From Polytrichum commune (lineage: Eukaryota; Streptophyta; Polytrichopsida; Polytrichales; Polytrichaceae), in contig OX485807.1 of NCBI GenBank assembly GCA_950295325.1, positions 26,569,666-26,633,665 of the forward strand: 64,000 bases of DNA. Reading direction: 5' to 3'. Under the pieces are notes generated by a model. That model was not told the origin of the DNA. It worked only from the letters and a program-made list of their open reading frames with translations, and did not search any database. The position numbers were made by a program, and so were the translations under genes. Positions 46,270-57,356 of the stretch are shown here, piece after piece (the stretch's first letter is position 1; each line of letters begins with the position of its first letter).

Positions 46270-46906
46270 CAATGAATGAGGAGACCCAACTCTACAGTAG
46301 TTAGACATGAACCGGTTGAGTTTGAGAAACAATCGACTATAGTTCCAAAACCAAAAACAACCAGATGAAACTCAAGACTTCATGAAAACTTCCGATCGTT
46401 TTTGAGGAATACTTGGAACGTACCTCAAAACTAGAGAGGGAAACGGAGGATCACAACAGGATAACATTACCCAACCCAATACTCTTAACTCCGGCGCGGA
46501 GTTCGATGCGGCTCCGGGGAGGTTCGGATGCCAACTCCGGTGGGTTCGGGTGGGTTGGGGCAAAAATTGCCCCCTATTTTTTTGATTGGGTGGGGCTTTA
46601 CTTGATCTCACAAGGGGCCTCCTAGAGTAATTTGGGGCCGTAGAGCCCAAATTTAGCCAAAAAAAACCAAAAAAAGTCATCAAGGGGCCAAAACGGGGAG
46701 GGCCAAAAAAATGGACCCACCGGAGCTGGCATCCGAACCTCCCCGGAGCCACATCGGAGCCGCATCGAACTCCGCGCCAGAGTTAAGAGTATTGGGTTGG
46801 GTAATGTTAGGGATCACAACATGTGCTTACCCTGTTGGACTTGGAAGCATTAAATTAGGATGTTGATCGACTGATCATGCCTGCAAACCATGCATCTTGA
46901 GCACTG
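46270..46906 (+). mobile_element. hAT-type MITE interrupted by a Mutator-like foldback
   Basis: It starts CAATGAATGAGGAGACCC and ends CATCTTGAGCACTG. GTCCCTGG (46,262-46,269) and GTCCCTGT (46,907-46,914) form an 8-bp duplication with one mismatch; shifted by one base, GGTCCCTG is a perfect match. The family words GAACCGGTTGAGTTTGAG and GTTGGACTTGGAAGCATTA flank the 352-bp insertion at 46,459-46,810. Confidence 0.7.
46459..46810. mobile_element. Mutator-like foldback element with 11-bp target duplication
   Basis: The 352-bp insertion is flanked by perfect GGATCACAACA copies (46,448-46,458 and 46,811-46,821). Its arms, about 85 bp each, are almost perfect inverted repeats: left TAACATTACCCAACCCAATA, then CTCTTAACTCCGGCGCGGAG; right ends TATTGGGTTGGGTAATGTTA. 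The arms are GC-rich with repeated CTCCGG motifs. There is no coding capacity. Confidence 0.8.
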
Positions 46907-47160
46907 GTCCCTGTGTGCTTATCACGCTTGTGCACTGCCATTGGCAGCCACAAAGTCAACGTTTCATAGAGATGCTATCATGGTAGTGTAGACAAAACCG
47001 GGGTTACTATGTTCTAATGCACAACAAACGTGACCTCCATCACTCTCATGTGGGAATCCATAAGTACGGTATGTGTACGGGTGGGGGGTTTGCCAACGGG
47101 GATTAGAGTAGGCGGCCAGCCCTCATATTGGCTGGCCCGGGTTTTGGGGGGGGGGGGGGG

Positions 47161-47494
47161 CAAGTGATTGGGGAGATTTTTGGGCATAATCGGTTGAGAT
47201 CCTAGTGTTTGCAAGTCCAACCGGTCACATGTTGACATCCTTCGGTTTTCCTTTATTAAATTGGGGTATATTTTATAAATCCCTCTACAATAATTGGTGA
47301 TTTTCCTGCACTCTTGAACTTCAACCGGTTACATGTTGACATCCTTCGGTTTTCCTTTATTAAATTGGGGTATATTCTATAAATCCCTCTACAATAATCG
47401 GTGATTTTCCTACAGTCTTGATGAACTTCAACCGGTTATTTCTCAAACTCAACCGGTTCATTTGTAACTAACTGCCGGTTCTCCCCGATCATTG
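47161..47494 (-). mobile_element. hAT-type MITE with an internal tandem duplication
   Basis: It runs from CAAGTGATTGGGGAGATTTT to CTCCCCGATCATTG. A segment of about 104 bp, from AACCGGTTACATGTTGACAT to GGTGATTTTCCTGCA-like sequence, is present twice in tandem (about 47,215-47,325 and 47,326-47,425) with few differences. A G run abuts both ends, so a target duplication is possible but cannot be proved. Confidence 0.65.
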
Positions 47495-47551
47495 GGGGGG
47501 GTGTTTATGGGAAAAAGCTATTGGTGTGGAGGTGGCAGGATGGGTGGGGGC

Positions 47552-48160
47552 CACTGTACAGGGAGAATTGTCAGTTAGTTATAGATGAATCAGTTGAGTT
47601 TGATCCATGGGCCACACCCAGGCGGCGGCTGGCCTAGCTAGCCAACCCCATCCCCCCCCCCCCCCCCGAAAAGGCAGGCGACTAGCCATGCTGTTAACGC
47701 CAGGGTTGGGCTAATGCCTTAGCTGGCTAGTTGCAAGCCCCCACCTTTGTATGTAGCCAGCAGGGGGGGTTGCCCGCTGCCTCGGCAACTAGTGTCAAGG
47801 TTGACCGGGTTTTATTTATTTATTTATTTATAATTTTTGGTATGGGCAACACCAAAATTGTGTTGGGTGACTATCTCTTGAGGGTATGGATGGTCAGGTG
47901 CCACACTGGGACAACCCGACCAGCTGCACCCCCAGCTGCCGCCACCAACTGGCTGGACCTGGCCATCTTGGTGTGGCTAGGGTATGAGAAATAATCGGTT
48001 GAAGTTGGAGAGTTCAAGAGAGTTACCGATCATTTTGGAGGAATCTATAGAATACATCTCAAATGAATAAAGCAAAACCGGGAGATGTCAACATGTAACC
48101 GGTTGGATCTAGTATCACCAGGATCTTGACCAACTATGCTCAAAAATGTCCCGGGCACTG
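47552..48160 (+). mobile_element. hAT-type MITE carrying a GC-rich foreign insert
   Basis: The ends are CACTGTACAGGGAGAATTG and AAAATGTCCCGGGCACTG. GTGGGGGC (47,544-47,551) and GTGTGGGC (48,161-48,168) match at 7 of 8 bases. Family sequence is present at 47,552-47,605 and 47,990-48,160. The 385 bp between are GC-rich and absent from the other copies. They hold GGCTGGCCTAGCTAGCC, a C run, a TTTA microsatellite and CCCCCAGCTGCCGCCACC. Confidence 0.65.
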
Positions 48161-48168
48161 GTGTGGGC

Positions 48169-48900
48169 ATGTGGGAAACTAGCACGTGGAGAGAGGGCTT
48201 CGGCGAGGCCTACAGAGACACTAGCAATAAACGGGGAAAGGACATGTAGTGGATGAGGAAAGGTTCCAGTTGCAGGGGCTAGTGGTGGCATCGATGCTCT
48301 AATCACATCAAACTCAACGTCTCTCACAATGACTTTCATGATGGGCCATCACAGTCCAAATTATATGACAGCATCGGAGTTGGTCATAACTTGCACTTTG
48401 ACATCCACGTTTGAACATGTGGGGCCCGGCATCAAAAACTTGTGATATGTCCACAAGTCTGAGCTTTGCTACCCCGCAACTGTTTTTAGCCACTGAGGAA
48501 GTAGGGCAACCATGAGAGCAACCGAGATGTTGGTGTGAACAACTTGGCATCTGGCTGTGGTGGCATCCCCAAATATTTCACATCCGGAAGTTGACAGAAA
48601 ATTGGTGTGATCAACGCATGAGGCTGGGAGGATGGCATTGAATATTTTCTTATGTGTGGTGGCACCAAGAGAGACAATTGTTTATACCAAAATCGTGGTC
48701 ATTCTCTTTGCATGCTCGTTGGAATGTCCCTTGCTCCTCATCTTCATCATTTATCTAAGGTGTTGATACCATGTCACTGAGGATGTGGGCTCTTACTTGT
48801 TCCCAAGCAAAAGATTGAATCCATGCATGTTTGAAGTACTTTGAGGCTTTGGTTATGATAGCTATTGGTGGTGTGTATGTGGACATTAGGCTTTGTATAT
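48169..48900. other. Gene-free stretch
   Basis: No gene is recognised. The part from about 48,780 on may be an eroded upstream portion of the Rep-like remnant that follows. Confidence 0.3.
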
Positions 48901-48920
48901 AAGAGGAATGCATTTTCAAG

Positions 48921-49331
48921 TTGTGTTTCATTGCGAAAGGTGGTGCATTGACTCACAAAGAATTTCAAATAGTTGTCGAGGGTAGTTTTACTAGTCTTCC
49001 GTTTTTGAATAAGCTAATCAAGATTTGTTGGGGTTGGGATGTGAGTCCTCCAGCAGGTCATGTTGTCTCTTGCAAAAAGTTCAGGAATGAGGTTTTGCAT
49101 AATTTCAAGGTCATGCTTGGGTATTGCATGAAGGACAATGGGAAGGCCCATTATGAATAGTGCATCATATTGTTTCCACCAATGACATGAATGAGAGCAA
49201 AAAAGAGTTCGCAAAATTTGAACATGAGAGATCGAAGAATTGTGTGAGTCCATCTCATAGCAATATTCTGAACAACTCGTCAATAAGCTTGATTTCATAT
49301 GAGAAATCATTTGGGTATCGCCCTTCCTAAA
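48921..49331 (+). pseudogene. Possible HUH/Rep-like endonuclease remnant (Replitron-like)
   Basis: The frame at 48,921-49,160 reads CFIAKGGALTHKEFQIVVEG, then NKLIKICWGWDVSPPAGHVV and FKVMLGYCMKDNGKAHYE. After a +1 shift it continues VHHIVSTNDMNESKKEFAKF, then SPSHSNIL and SYEKSFGYRP. The layout recalls Rep-type single-strand endonucleases: an H-containing QxV strand (motif II position) followed by Y-x-x-K-D (motif III, here YCMKD). The HUH pair is broken here (H-K-E instead of H-x-H), and a stop precedes the shift. I recall similar proteins in non-seed plants, but the family assignment is from memory. Confidence 0.35.
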
Positions 49332-49344
49332 ACTTTGTATCACA

Positions 49345-50400
49345 TGTGCAAATCAAATATACTATAATCACATGTGGATGATTTCATTGAGACATGTGGA
49401 AATGAATGTCAAGAAGAATGCAGTTTGTCCAAAAAAAGGCATAGTCTTTTGTTGTAAATTTGTTTTCTAATCTCAAATCTTGCTCCTCACATGCACTAGA
49501 TCCTCAATCATCCCAAAATCGTCCCTCAATTTTGTCCAAGTTCACTCAATGTTGACCTAGTCAACGTTACCCTCATGTAACTCTCAACACCTTCATTTTC
49601 TACCCACAAAACTTTGCAAAGAAGTTGAATACCTTATCTATTATTCACATATCAATTTTCACAACTAGCAAAGTTATGTACAACGCATAGTATAACTTTT
49701 AGTCAAACTAATATTTGTCTTTGACAATCCCTCAAAGAACTCATTACATTCAGATCAATAACTTTCAATCTATAACACCTACAGTGCTAGAATTTCACTA
49801 ACATTGAGACAAGGCATTTTCCAAGCTACCCTTCAAATTTCATATTCATACTACAATACTTGCGGAGAACCAAACCCTCAAAGTTGGGTTATTTAGCTGC
49901 GATAGTTCTAGACCCTCTTTTTTTCAACACTTCATTGCTCATTTTCCATCACGAATCATGTTCTCAAACTATGCATACAAATGATGTACCTTACTAAGAA
50001 CACTCCTCCAAACTATTACAATAAGATACTTCTCCCATCATGCACAATAGACCAAAACCCGAAATTCAAATTATGTCTTCTTTATAATCTAAATGTAGAA
50101 GATACAACACTTTGCCTAGTGCATATCCTCACTCCTCCAAATAACCTTAGCACCCTCAAAGATTTTTTAACACTTAAAAACATCCACTTTCTCAACCTCA
50201 TAAGCTCTACAAATCCCTTCAAATCCCTTAAGAATACTCCCAAAAATGCATGAACACCCTTTCTCTATCCCTTAAATCTTGTTCCCCTTTACCTTGTTCG
50301 ACAAATAGGAAATCATTAAATTTAGGGCATCAAAGGACCCTAGTAAGTGGTTAGGTGACGGCCGTTGTCGTGAAGCAAACTTTTACAAGATCTAAAATTA
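49345..50400. other. Gene-free stretch
   Basis: AT-rich, with no gene I can support. The left limit of the following LTR is not resolved here. Confidence 0.35.
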
Positions 50401-50459
50401 AAATTAAAATGATATTGTTATTTCGTTTGATTTCATAAAAAGGATAGTAAAATGAAAAG

Positions 50460-51005
50460 TTAGGAGTGATCACCTAGTTGTGTAGAGATAGTGAGTTGTC
50501 TAGAGTTAGTTGCCAGAAGTTAGATGATGGATAGTTATTTATAGAAATTTGTCTAAAGATAGTGAATTGTCTAAAGGTAGTTGTTAGTTATCTATAGAGA
50601 GTTGCCTAAAGGATAGTAAGTTGTCTAAAGTTAGTTGTTAAAAGTATGATAGTTGATAGTTATCTATAGAGAGTTGCCTAAAGGTTAATGAGTTGTCTAA
50701 AGTTAGTCGTTAGTAGTTAGATAGTTGATAGTTGTCTATAGAGAGTTGCCTAAAAGATAGTGAAATGTCTTAAGTTAGTTATATGGTTGTCTAAAATGTG
50801 AGTGGATATGTAAAGGTGGCGGGGGGGGGGGGGGAGGAAATATTCTTCCCCTTCGAACAGTTTCCTCTCTCTCATGTTTCCATTAAGAGTTTTTAGTTTC
50901 GAGTTTTGATTTTCCCCTTCCTTAACTTAATCCGGTTGCAATTAGAAACTCCGCGTTTTCCTATAATAAAATTTTCCTATATACGATATTTTGGTGCTTC
51001 GACCG
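50460..51005 (+). repeat. 5' LTR of a Ty3/gypsy element, with internal tandem repeats
   Basis: At 50,476-50,790 four to five degenerate units of about 70 bp share AGTTGTCTAAAGTTAGT, AGATAGTTGATAGTTGTCTA and TAGAGAGTTGCCTAAA. The tract then runs through a G run, CCTCTCTCTCATGTTT, GGTTGCAATTAGAAACTC and GCGTTTTCC. The same order recurs at 57,899-58,246, so the two are taken as the element's LTRs. The exact left end is unknown. Confidence 0.65.
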
Positions 51006-51029
51006 AAAGCCACTTGGGGCAACTAGGTT

Positions 51030-52832
51030 GGTTAGGGCATAATGGGGGATAATGAAGAGGCTATGGGATGGAGACAGAACACGAAAAATATTTTAAGAGC
51101 ATTAGCCATGTTTATGAAGCAAAATAGAAGAAATTATGATAGTCATGAGGCTACGAAAACCCTCGAAGGTGTTGTTGATAAAGTTGGTAGATTCGAAGGG
51201 AAAAATATTACAAGTTTCTTGAGGGCATATGTTTGTGAGATGAAGGTGTATCAACTAGTAGAGGGTCATATGATGCAGAGCTTTCACTTAGCCATGGTTC
51301 CTAAAATTCGTGAGAGAATCTAGGAGATACGGGAAGATGCCAATGTGACGTCACGGGCTACATTTGAAGAGCGTTTGAGAGATTAATATTTTGATGAAGA
51401 CAATGAGAGAATGAGTAAGAAATCTTCTCTTGATTGGGTGGAGTAACGATCGGAGAATGAGATGGGTCCAAATGAGTTGTAAAAAAAGAGTTTGAGAAAA
51501 AATACACACAGTTGCCGTTGGCAGAGAGGCGCCTTCTTGACACAAGAAAGGCGGAGCTATTTTTGCAAGCGGCTTATGATGCACTACATGATATGCTTCT
51601 TTTGCTTCTAGGAGATAGAACCACTCAAGGTGGTTTTACAAATGATTGGAGGACGGTGGACGAGACAGTGATTCTTGTGGCTTAACAACAACGGGTAACA
51701 ACTAGAGGATTAGGGGGGAGAATGGAACCAACGTCAAAAATTGATGTGAAGGTTCCTGCAACAAAATTTTCACCCTCTAGTCTATCAATAGTTTCAAAGG
51801 GTTCGAGGACTTAATGGAAGGCATGAGAGAATTGAAGGTAGAGAGGGGTGTTCTGACAAAAAACACAAAGTTATACTCTTCACGACCCATTGAAGGACCA
51901 GAGGGGTTTGTGATGAGGTGTATTTGGTGTGATGATCCAAATCACAAACGAAGTGATTGTGGGTCGTATGCTGATGTCATGAAGAGTGATATTATTACCT
52001 TTTAAAAAGGTAGAATCAGGGATGCTGCAACAAATGAGCCTCTAGACACTAACTTTGGAAGAGGAGACATCAGAAAATTGATGAATGGTAAATTCGGGAG
52101 AACAATTTATCACGTGATAAGGAAATTGAGCCTTATACAATTGGGGTTGAGCATAAGATGGAAATCTCAACGCATGTATCTAGAGTAGTGATGGTGAGGG
52201 CAACACAAACCATAAGGAGATTGACTGGGGGGGATGACCCAATTGATGCAACTTCCATCAAAGCATATTTGATGAGTGAGCATGGAGAGAAAGAGCCTTG
52301 TGATGCATCAGTGGAGGTCAAAAGGGACAAGATTGGGGAAGAAGAAGAAGAAGAAGACGAGCCAACTAACAAGAGAAAAACTTTAAGCGGTAGAAAAATT
52401 CCTCTAGAAGAAGGACCCACAAACAACACAAGGCAGAGGCATGAACCAAAACCAAAGTCTACTTTACGTCAAGGAGTTGATGTTCCACTAGCAAAGGAGA
52501 AATGTGAGGAAAAAATGATAACAAAAGAACCAAGGAGGGAGACAATACCAAGTGAAAGGGTAAGGCACCGGCCTACAAATTCCAATATGATATTGAATCT
52601 TCAGTTGATTTGAAGGGTGTTTTGGAAGAAAATAATTTAGATGCAAAGATTGAATTTACTATGAGAAAAATTATTGGTATTTCCGAAAAATGATTTCATA
52701 AGCTTTTCATCGATGTGATAAGAGGACGAGGCAAATGACAACAAAAACGGTGATGGTAAAGGTATTAGATAGTCTGGTGATGAAAGAAGAAGATGATGAG
52801 ATTGGACAAATAGTTACTTTAAAATATGATAG
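51030..52832 (+). pseudogene. Ty3/gypsy gag region, broken
   Basis: The first frame (51,042-51,323) has ALAMFMKQNRRNYDSHEATK and FEGKNITSFLRAYVCEM, a retrotransposon gag pattern, ending at a TAG. At 51,814-52,005 the frame holds a CCHC zinc knuckle, CIWCDDPNHKRSDCGSY (C-x2-C-x4-H-x4-C). At 52,158-52,613 there is an acidic, lysine-rich stretch. In-frame stops show the copy is dead. A solo LTR interrupts it at 52,833. Confidence 0.7.
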
Positions 52833-55378
52833 TGTGAGCCCAATTGGGTGTGCCCACATGTGTGTTATGACCATAAGTCATAAAAACTTAGGATAGGGAT
52901 TTTACTTAATAATTCAAAAACATAAAAAAGGGGGTTAGTGGTTAGGGTTGATTGAATTTACGTTAGCTTGATTTGTTATTACAATCGGGATGAGTGATTG
53001 GTGGTATTAGGCTTTAGAGTTGGTGAAATTAAAGGGTGCTCACGGCAAAACGAGGAAGGGTTTTAGAGTCGGGATTAGTATCCCTTTTGACCATTTTAGG
53101 AGGGGGTCGGGGTGGAGGATAAACCCCTGGATTCGGAGGCCAGGAGCTCGCGGAGGGCTGCTGGAGTTCGGGGGGGAAGGTGTTGTGTTTTCTCTCTCTC
53201 AGAATTGCAGCAGGGGGAGCGGAGCAAGGCGGAGCCTTGCTGGGTTGGCTGAGCTACGAAGTGATGTGTGTGAGGAAAAGGGGGATAACCTGAAGTGAAG
53301 ATGTGAGCAAGGCAGAGCCTTGCTCTCGGAAGGGCGACATACTGGAGAGGTGGGCAGTTGGTATCGGATCTGGGAATGGGCAACCACGCACACGGTCGCT
53401 GTTGGCAGAATGTGAGGTTGTTCGGTGGCTGTTGAGGAAATCCGGCAAGGGGGGGTGAGTCTGACCGGCAGCTGGGGCTCGGAAATCCACACCCAACGCA
53501 TGTGCTGAAGAAAGGAACGACATTGACGCGAAGTCCCTACCTCGGAAATCCAACACCCACCAATATTGATTTTGGGTCGCAAAGTGGATGCGGAATTGGG
53601 GTCAGGGCTCAGATTGGTTATTCAAACAGGGGGTGCAATCGGTAGCAGATGATTGAAATCAACTGCGTTGACTCACATTACAGAATCAGCAATCCCTTGA
53701 GAAACAGAGTGAATCAAGAGCAGTGAGAATGCCAAGGGATTAATGTGGGTGACGGCCAGGGGGTTGTGAAGGCACCGACACTACAAGAAAACCAGCCCAA
53801 TGTGACTAGGTTTTATGACTACAATAGGGCATAAACCAAAATGTGACTAGCATTGTTTGTAGTCATTTCGACTTAGTCGCTTCGGACAATCTGACTGGGG
53901 GTCATATCGAACACTTCTTGTTCCCAATGCTGCGTTCCCACGGTGTTTGGGACCTCAAAACGGGACCTGCAGTGGGACTTGAGACCATATGACTCTATAT
54001 AGTCATACATTTATGACTACACGTAGTCATCTATATGCAAATAGCGACTGATTGGCATGACTATTTTTAGTGTGGTATGAGTCAAGACATGACAAGTTTT
54101 ATCACTACGCATAGTAGTGAGATGGTGACTGAAATGCGTCATACATTGAGTTGGAAGAATAGGACTCTTTAGAGTCACATCTATTGGACTACCCATGGTC
54201 ACGACTACTGAAATAGCTTCTGAATGCTATTATGTAAGTGAAGATTATGGACCTAATCCCATTTTACAGCACTCACCCATTGAGCCAACGAGTAGAGGAC
54301 TTCAAAATCATCTGATTGAAATATATGACTACTATTAGTCAGGTTATTTACTACATGAAGTCATGTAGTCACCCAAACCAACTCTCTTACTACACTAAGA
54401 CATACATAAACCATATACCCATACAATCCGACCACATTAGTATGACTACACATAGTGAGCACTCATAGCATGACTCTGGGAACCGGGCAGGAGAACATAT
54501 GTCCCGTTCCCGTAGACGTTCCCACCCAGGTCCTCAAAAATATGACTACGTATATGACTAGTCCATGACTGGACCCTCTTAGGACTGATTTCAGACTAAA
54601 CCAATGACTGAGGTGACTACATAGTCATATGCGCTTAGTCACATCCGGTCACATTGGGTTGGTTTTCTTGTAGTGCGAGTTGCAGAAATCCCTCATTGGT
54701 TGGGGTAACATGTGGGAATCTAGACACCTCTCGACGCTAGGAGGGGAATTCAGGTAGCAAAGTTGGACATCATTCTCTTCTTGCGGCCAGGTTAACTGTA
54801 TTCGGGCCAGATCTCGAAACCACGCTGGCCGAAGGTCGTAGCCCTCTGCGGTTGCTGGCTCAAATTCCCTTGAACTGGTTGTAGTTAATCATACATGCTT
54901 GCTGTAATCTCAAGGTTCGGCAACAGAGGGATGTTGGTGTGAAGGCAGTTGGTTGCAGTTGAAGGCCGGGACTGAAATTAGGAATTATGAACCAGCAAGG
55001 TGTTAGGTGGGTCCGAGGACAAGGCACTGATTTATTTTATGAGAATTAGAGGCATTAGGTGGTAAATGCAATGGGTGACATTGATTTGGCCAATGACATA
55101 AAGCTTTGGATAACTTAGTGTTGTAGGATTTAGGGCTTTTTAGTGTGGTGTTGATGAGTTGATTGGGAAGAGCACGTACGTAGTTAGCTCACTAGGATCA
55201 AGAGCATTCCTAAATGCTTGTAACCTGGATTATTTAAGTAAAGTTGGGTGCTCATTTAATTGTGTCATCAGAGTACGGGAGTGGAATCACAAGGCTGAGG
55301 CAACTCAGGTAAGTGTGTGTGGGCCGTAGGCCTTCACCCGGATTACAGACGCTTAAGGGTGGAGGTTTGGGCCTCACA
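52833..55378 (+). mobile_element. Solo LTR inserted in the gypsy element, itself split by a CACTA element
   Basis: It starts TGTGAGCCCAATTGGG and ends GGTTTGGGCCTCACA, with TG..CA termini in short inverted repeats. It is flanked by perfect GATAG copies (52,828-52,832 and 55,379-55,383), a 5-bp integrase duplication. Without the CACTA element and one TSD copy it is about 1,646 bp. Its 3' part (TTGTAACCTGGATTATTTAA, then CATCAGAGTACGGG) looks like an R-U5 region. No second LTR or internal coding region is visible, hence solo LTR. Confidence 0.75.
53779..54675. mobile_element. CACTA (En/Spm) non-autonomous element, nested
   Basis: The 897-bp element has ends CACTACAAGAAAACCAGCCC and, inverted, CACTACAAGAAAACCAACCC. 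A 3-bp CGA duplication flanks it (53,776-53,778 and 54,676-54,678). The interior is packed with ATGACTA/TAGTCAT motifs in both orientations, like CACTA subterminal repeats. There is no transposase frame. This is one of the best-defined elements in the window. Confidence 0.9.
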
Positions 55379-55383
55379 GATAG

Positions 55384-56115
55384 TATGGGCAGTAGTAACA
55401 AAATTAAGGAACATGAGATCATTTCTTTGGAGAATAATAAGGGGAAAGAAGACATTGATAAGAGCCCAACAAATGAAATTGCAATGGAGGCACAAATATC
55501 ACAATGTGGAATTGATACAAATTAGAAAAGTGATGGTGATGTATGGAAAATTTACACTCATCTATTTTGGGCATGAGCTACTCCAAAAGTACGTGTGAAA
55601 ATTGGAGGCCTTGGAGAGCCAATCTTAGCATTGATAGATCATGGCTCTGATATCAATATTGTGTCCATAATGGTTTATGAGAAATGCAATTGGTCAATTG
55701 ATACGAACCATGAATGGATGTTGAGAGTTCCAACGATAGAAGAACTAATCTTTATGAAACATGTCCAGCAATGGGCATCAAAATTGGGGACGTGAAGGTG
55801 GAGCAGAATTTTTTTATACAAAATTTAAAAAGTTATCAAATCATCTTGAGACAACTATATACCACTGCAACAAGGATGGAGACCAAGGTATTGGATGATG
55901 GTTCACAATATGCTAAAATTCGTAGTTTTAATGGAAGGAGGTGAATCCAATTTTTCACAGTGAGGCCAAATCACGAAAGGCATATGGATCAACTTAGAGA
56001 AATTCTTATGGTCCATAAGCATGATATTTTTTGGATTTTTTGATTGTACACGTGAAATGTAGAGTGCTACAGGTGCAAGGAAACTATTTAGTGTAGCAAG
56101 TTCCAATGTACAAAA
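55384..56115 (+). pseudogene. Ty3/gypsy protease region, broken
   Basis: After the solo LTR the gypsy sequence resumes. At 55,595-55,795 the frame has KIGGLGEPILALIDHGSDIN, then IVSIMVYEKC, an aspartic protease with the active site D-H-G-S. At 55,714-55,944 another frame continues CPAMGIKIGDVKVEQNFFIQ. Frameshifts separate the parts. Confidence 0.65.
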
Positions 56116-56539
56116 AAATGGTTATAGAATTTGGAATTCAACAGAGAATGGGTTTGTGAGTATTCAAAAGGTAGAGAATTTCGCTTCTACATATAAATGA
56201 TTCATTAGAAAAATAAAAAATAAACTAAAAAAATTGATGTGATTTTGAATGATGAGTATATTTATGGAGTTATTAGATAAGAAAAAACTTCAGATGATAT
56301 TTTACGAGTTTTAGACACTTTGTAAAAAGAGGACACATCTTGTGCTCTATTAGTAGTGGAGATGTATTCAATCATGATTTATTAAAAAATATTAAAATTT
56401 GTTATTGAATCAATGATGGTTGGGAGTTATGGCTTGGAAAATGAGGCAATGGTGAACACCAAGTATAAAACCGTGGCTAAGAAGGTAAAGCTTATAGCAA
56501 CACAACTCCCACCGGATTCTGAAGATAATATATTAGAAA

Positions 56540-57345
56540 ACTAAAGAAGAACCTAGATTGACGGGAATAAGACAAATTGGACACAAGTTTACATATGAAA
56601 CATTGGCTGAATTGAATATTGGAGGGAATGAGATTTTTAGTGAAGTTGAGAAGACAAAGTTTCGGAAAATGATCTTTAAACATGGGAAGGCTTTTGCTTC
56701 TTCATTGGATGAGATTGGATGTGTTAATCCAAAGATTGTTGCTTCAATGGTTATTTTTACTAGTCCACACGTGCCTTGCGATTTAAAGCCAATTCCTATA
56801 CCAAGAGCCTTGTTATCTAAGTTGGTGGATATGTTGAGGGAGAAGTTTCAGATGGGAATACTGAAACCATCTATGGCTCTATATTCCAATCGTTGGTTTA
56901 TAGTGCGAAAAAAATCTGGAGCTTTGAGGTTTATCCAATACATGCAGTCGGCCAATAAGATGACAATTAGAAACAAAGGATCGAGACGGATTGTAGATAA
57001 GATTGTTGAGGTGTTTGCAGGGCATGCAATATATTCTATTGGAGATCTTTATTTTGGTTATGATCAGTTTCAATTTGCATCAGGGAGTATGGATCTAACA
57101 ACCATGAAACCCCATTTGGACTTATGAGAATGTGTCCATTGTCTCAAGGTGGCACTAATTCAGTAGCTGATATATAAAGTGTCATGAAAAAATCATGAGG
57201 GAATTTGTATTTGAAAAGACCATTCATTTTGTGAATGATATACCTATTAAAGGCTGCAAAGAGGAGGTCAAAGACTCCACATTGGATGCGGATGGATACA
57301 AAGGATTTGTGAGGATCACATTGAAGATGTGGAGAAGATTTTGAA
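56540..57345 (+). pseudogene. Ty3/gypsy reverse transcriptase, broken
   Basis: The 189-residue frame at 56,558-57,127 has IPIPRALLSKLVDMLREKF, GILKPSMALYSNRWFIVRKK, SGALRFIQYMQSANKMTIRN and YSIGDLYFGYDQFQFA, the first half of a gypsy reverse transcriptase. After a stop at 57,125 further bits follow (RMCPLSQGGT-like, then FVNDIPIKGCKEE), where the catalytic YxDD motif of the family is altered. The sequence ends abruptly at about 57,345 before RNase H. Confidence 0.75.
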
Positions 57346-57356
57346 AAGGCTTGAAG

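Noticed and set aside
48314-48677. Cysteine-rich minus-strand frames
   Set aside because: They are short, have no consistent motif and lie in the eroded region before the Rep-like remnant.
50476-50800. CRISPR-like array of repeats
   Set aside because: The units are degenerate direct repeats within an LTR, in a plant nuclear context, without uniform spacers.
53020-53582. GC-rich frames on both strands (up to 127 residues)
   Set aside because: They lie within the solo LTR, overlap each other on both strands and show no domain.
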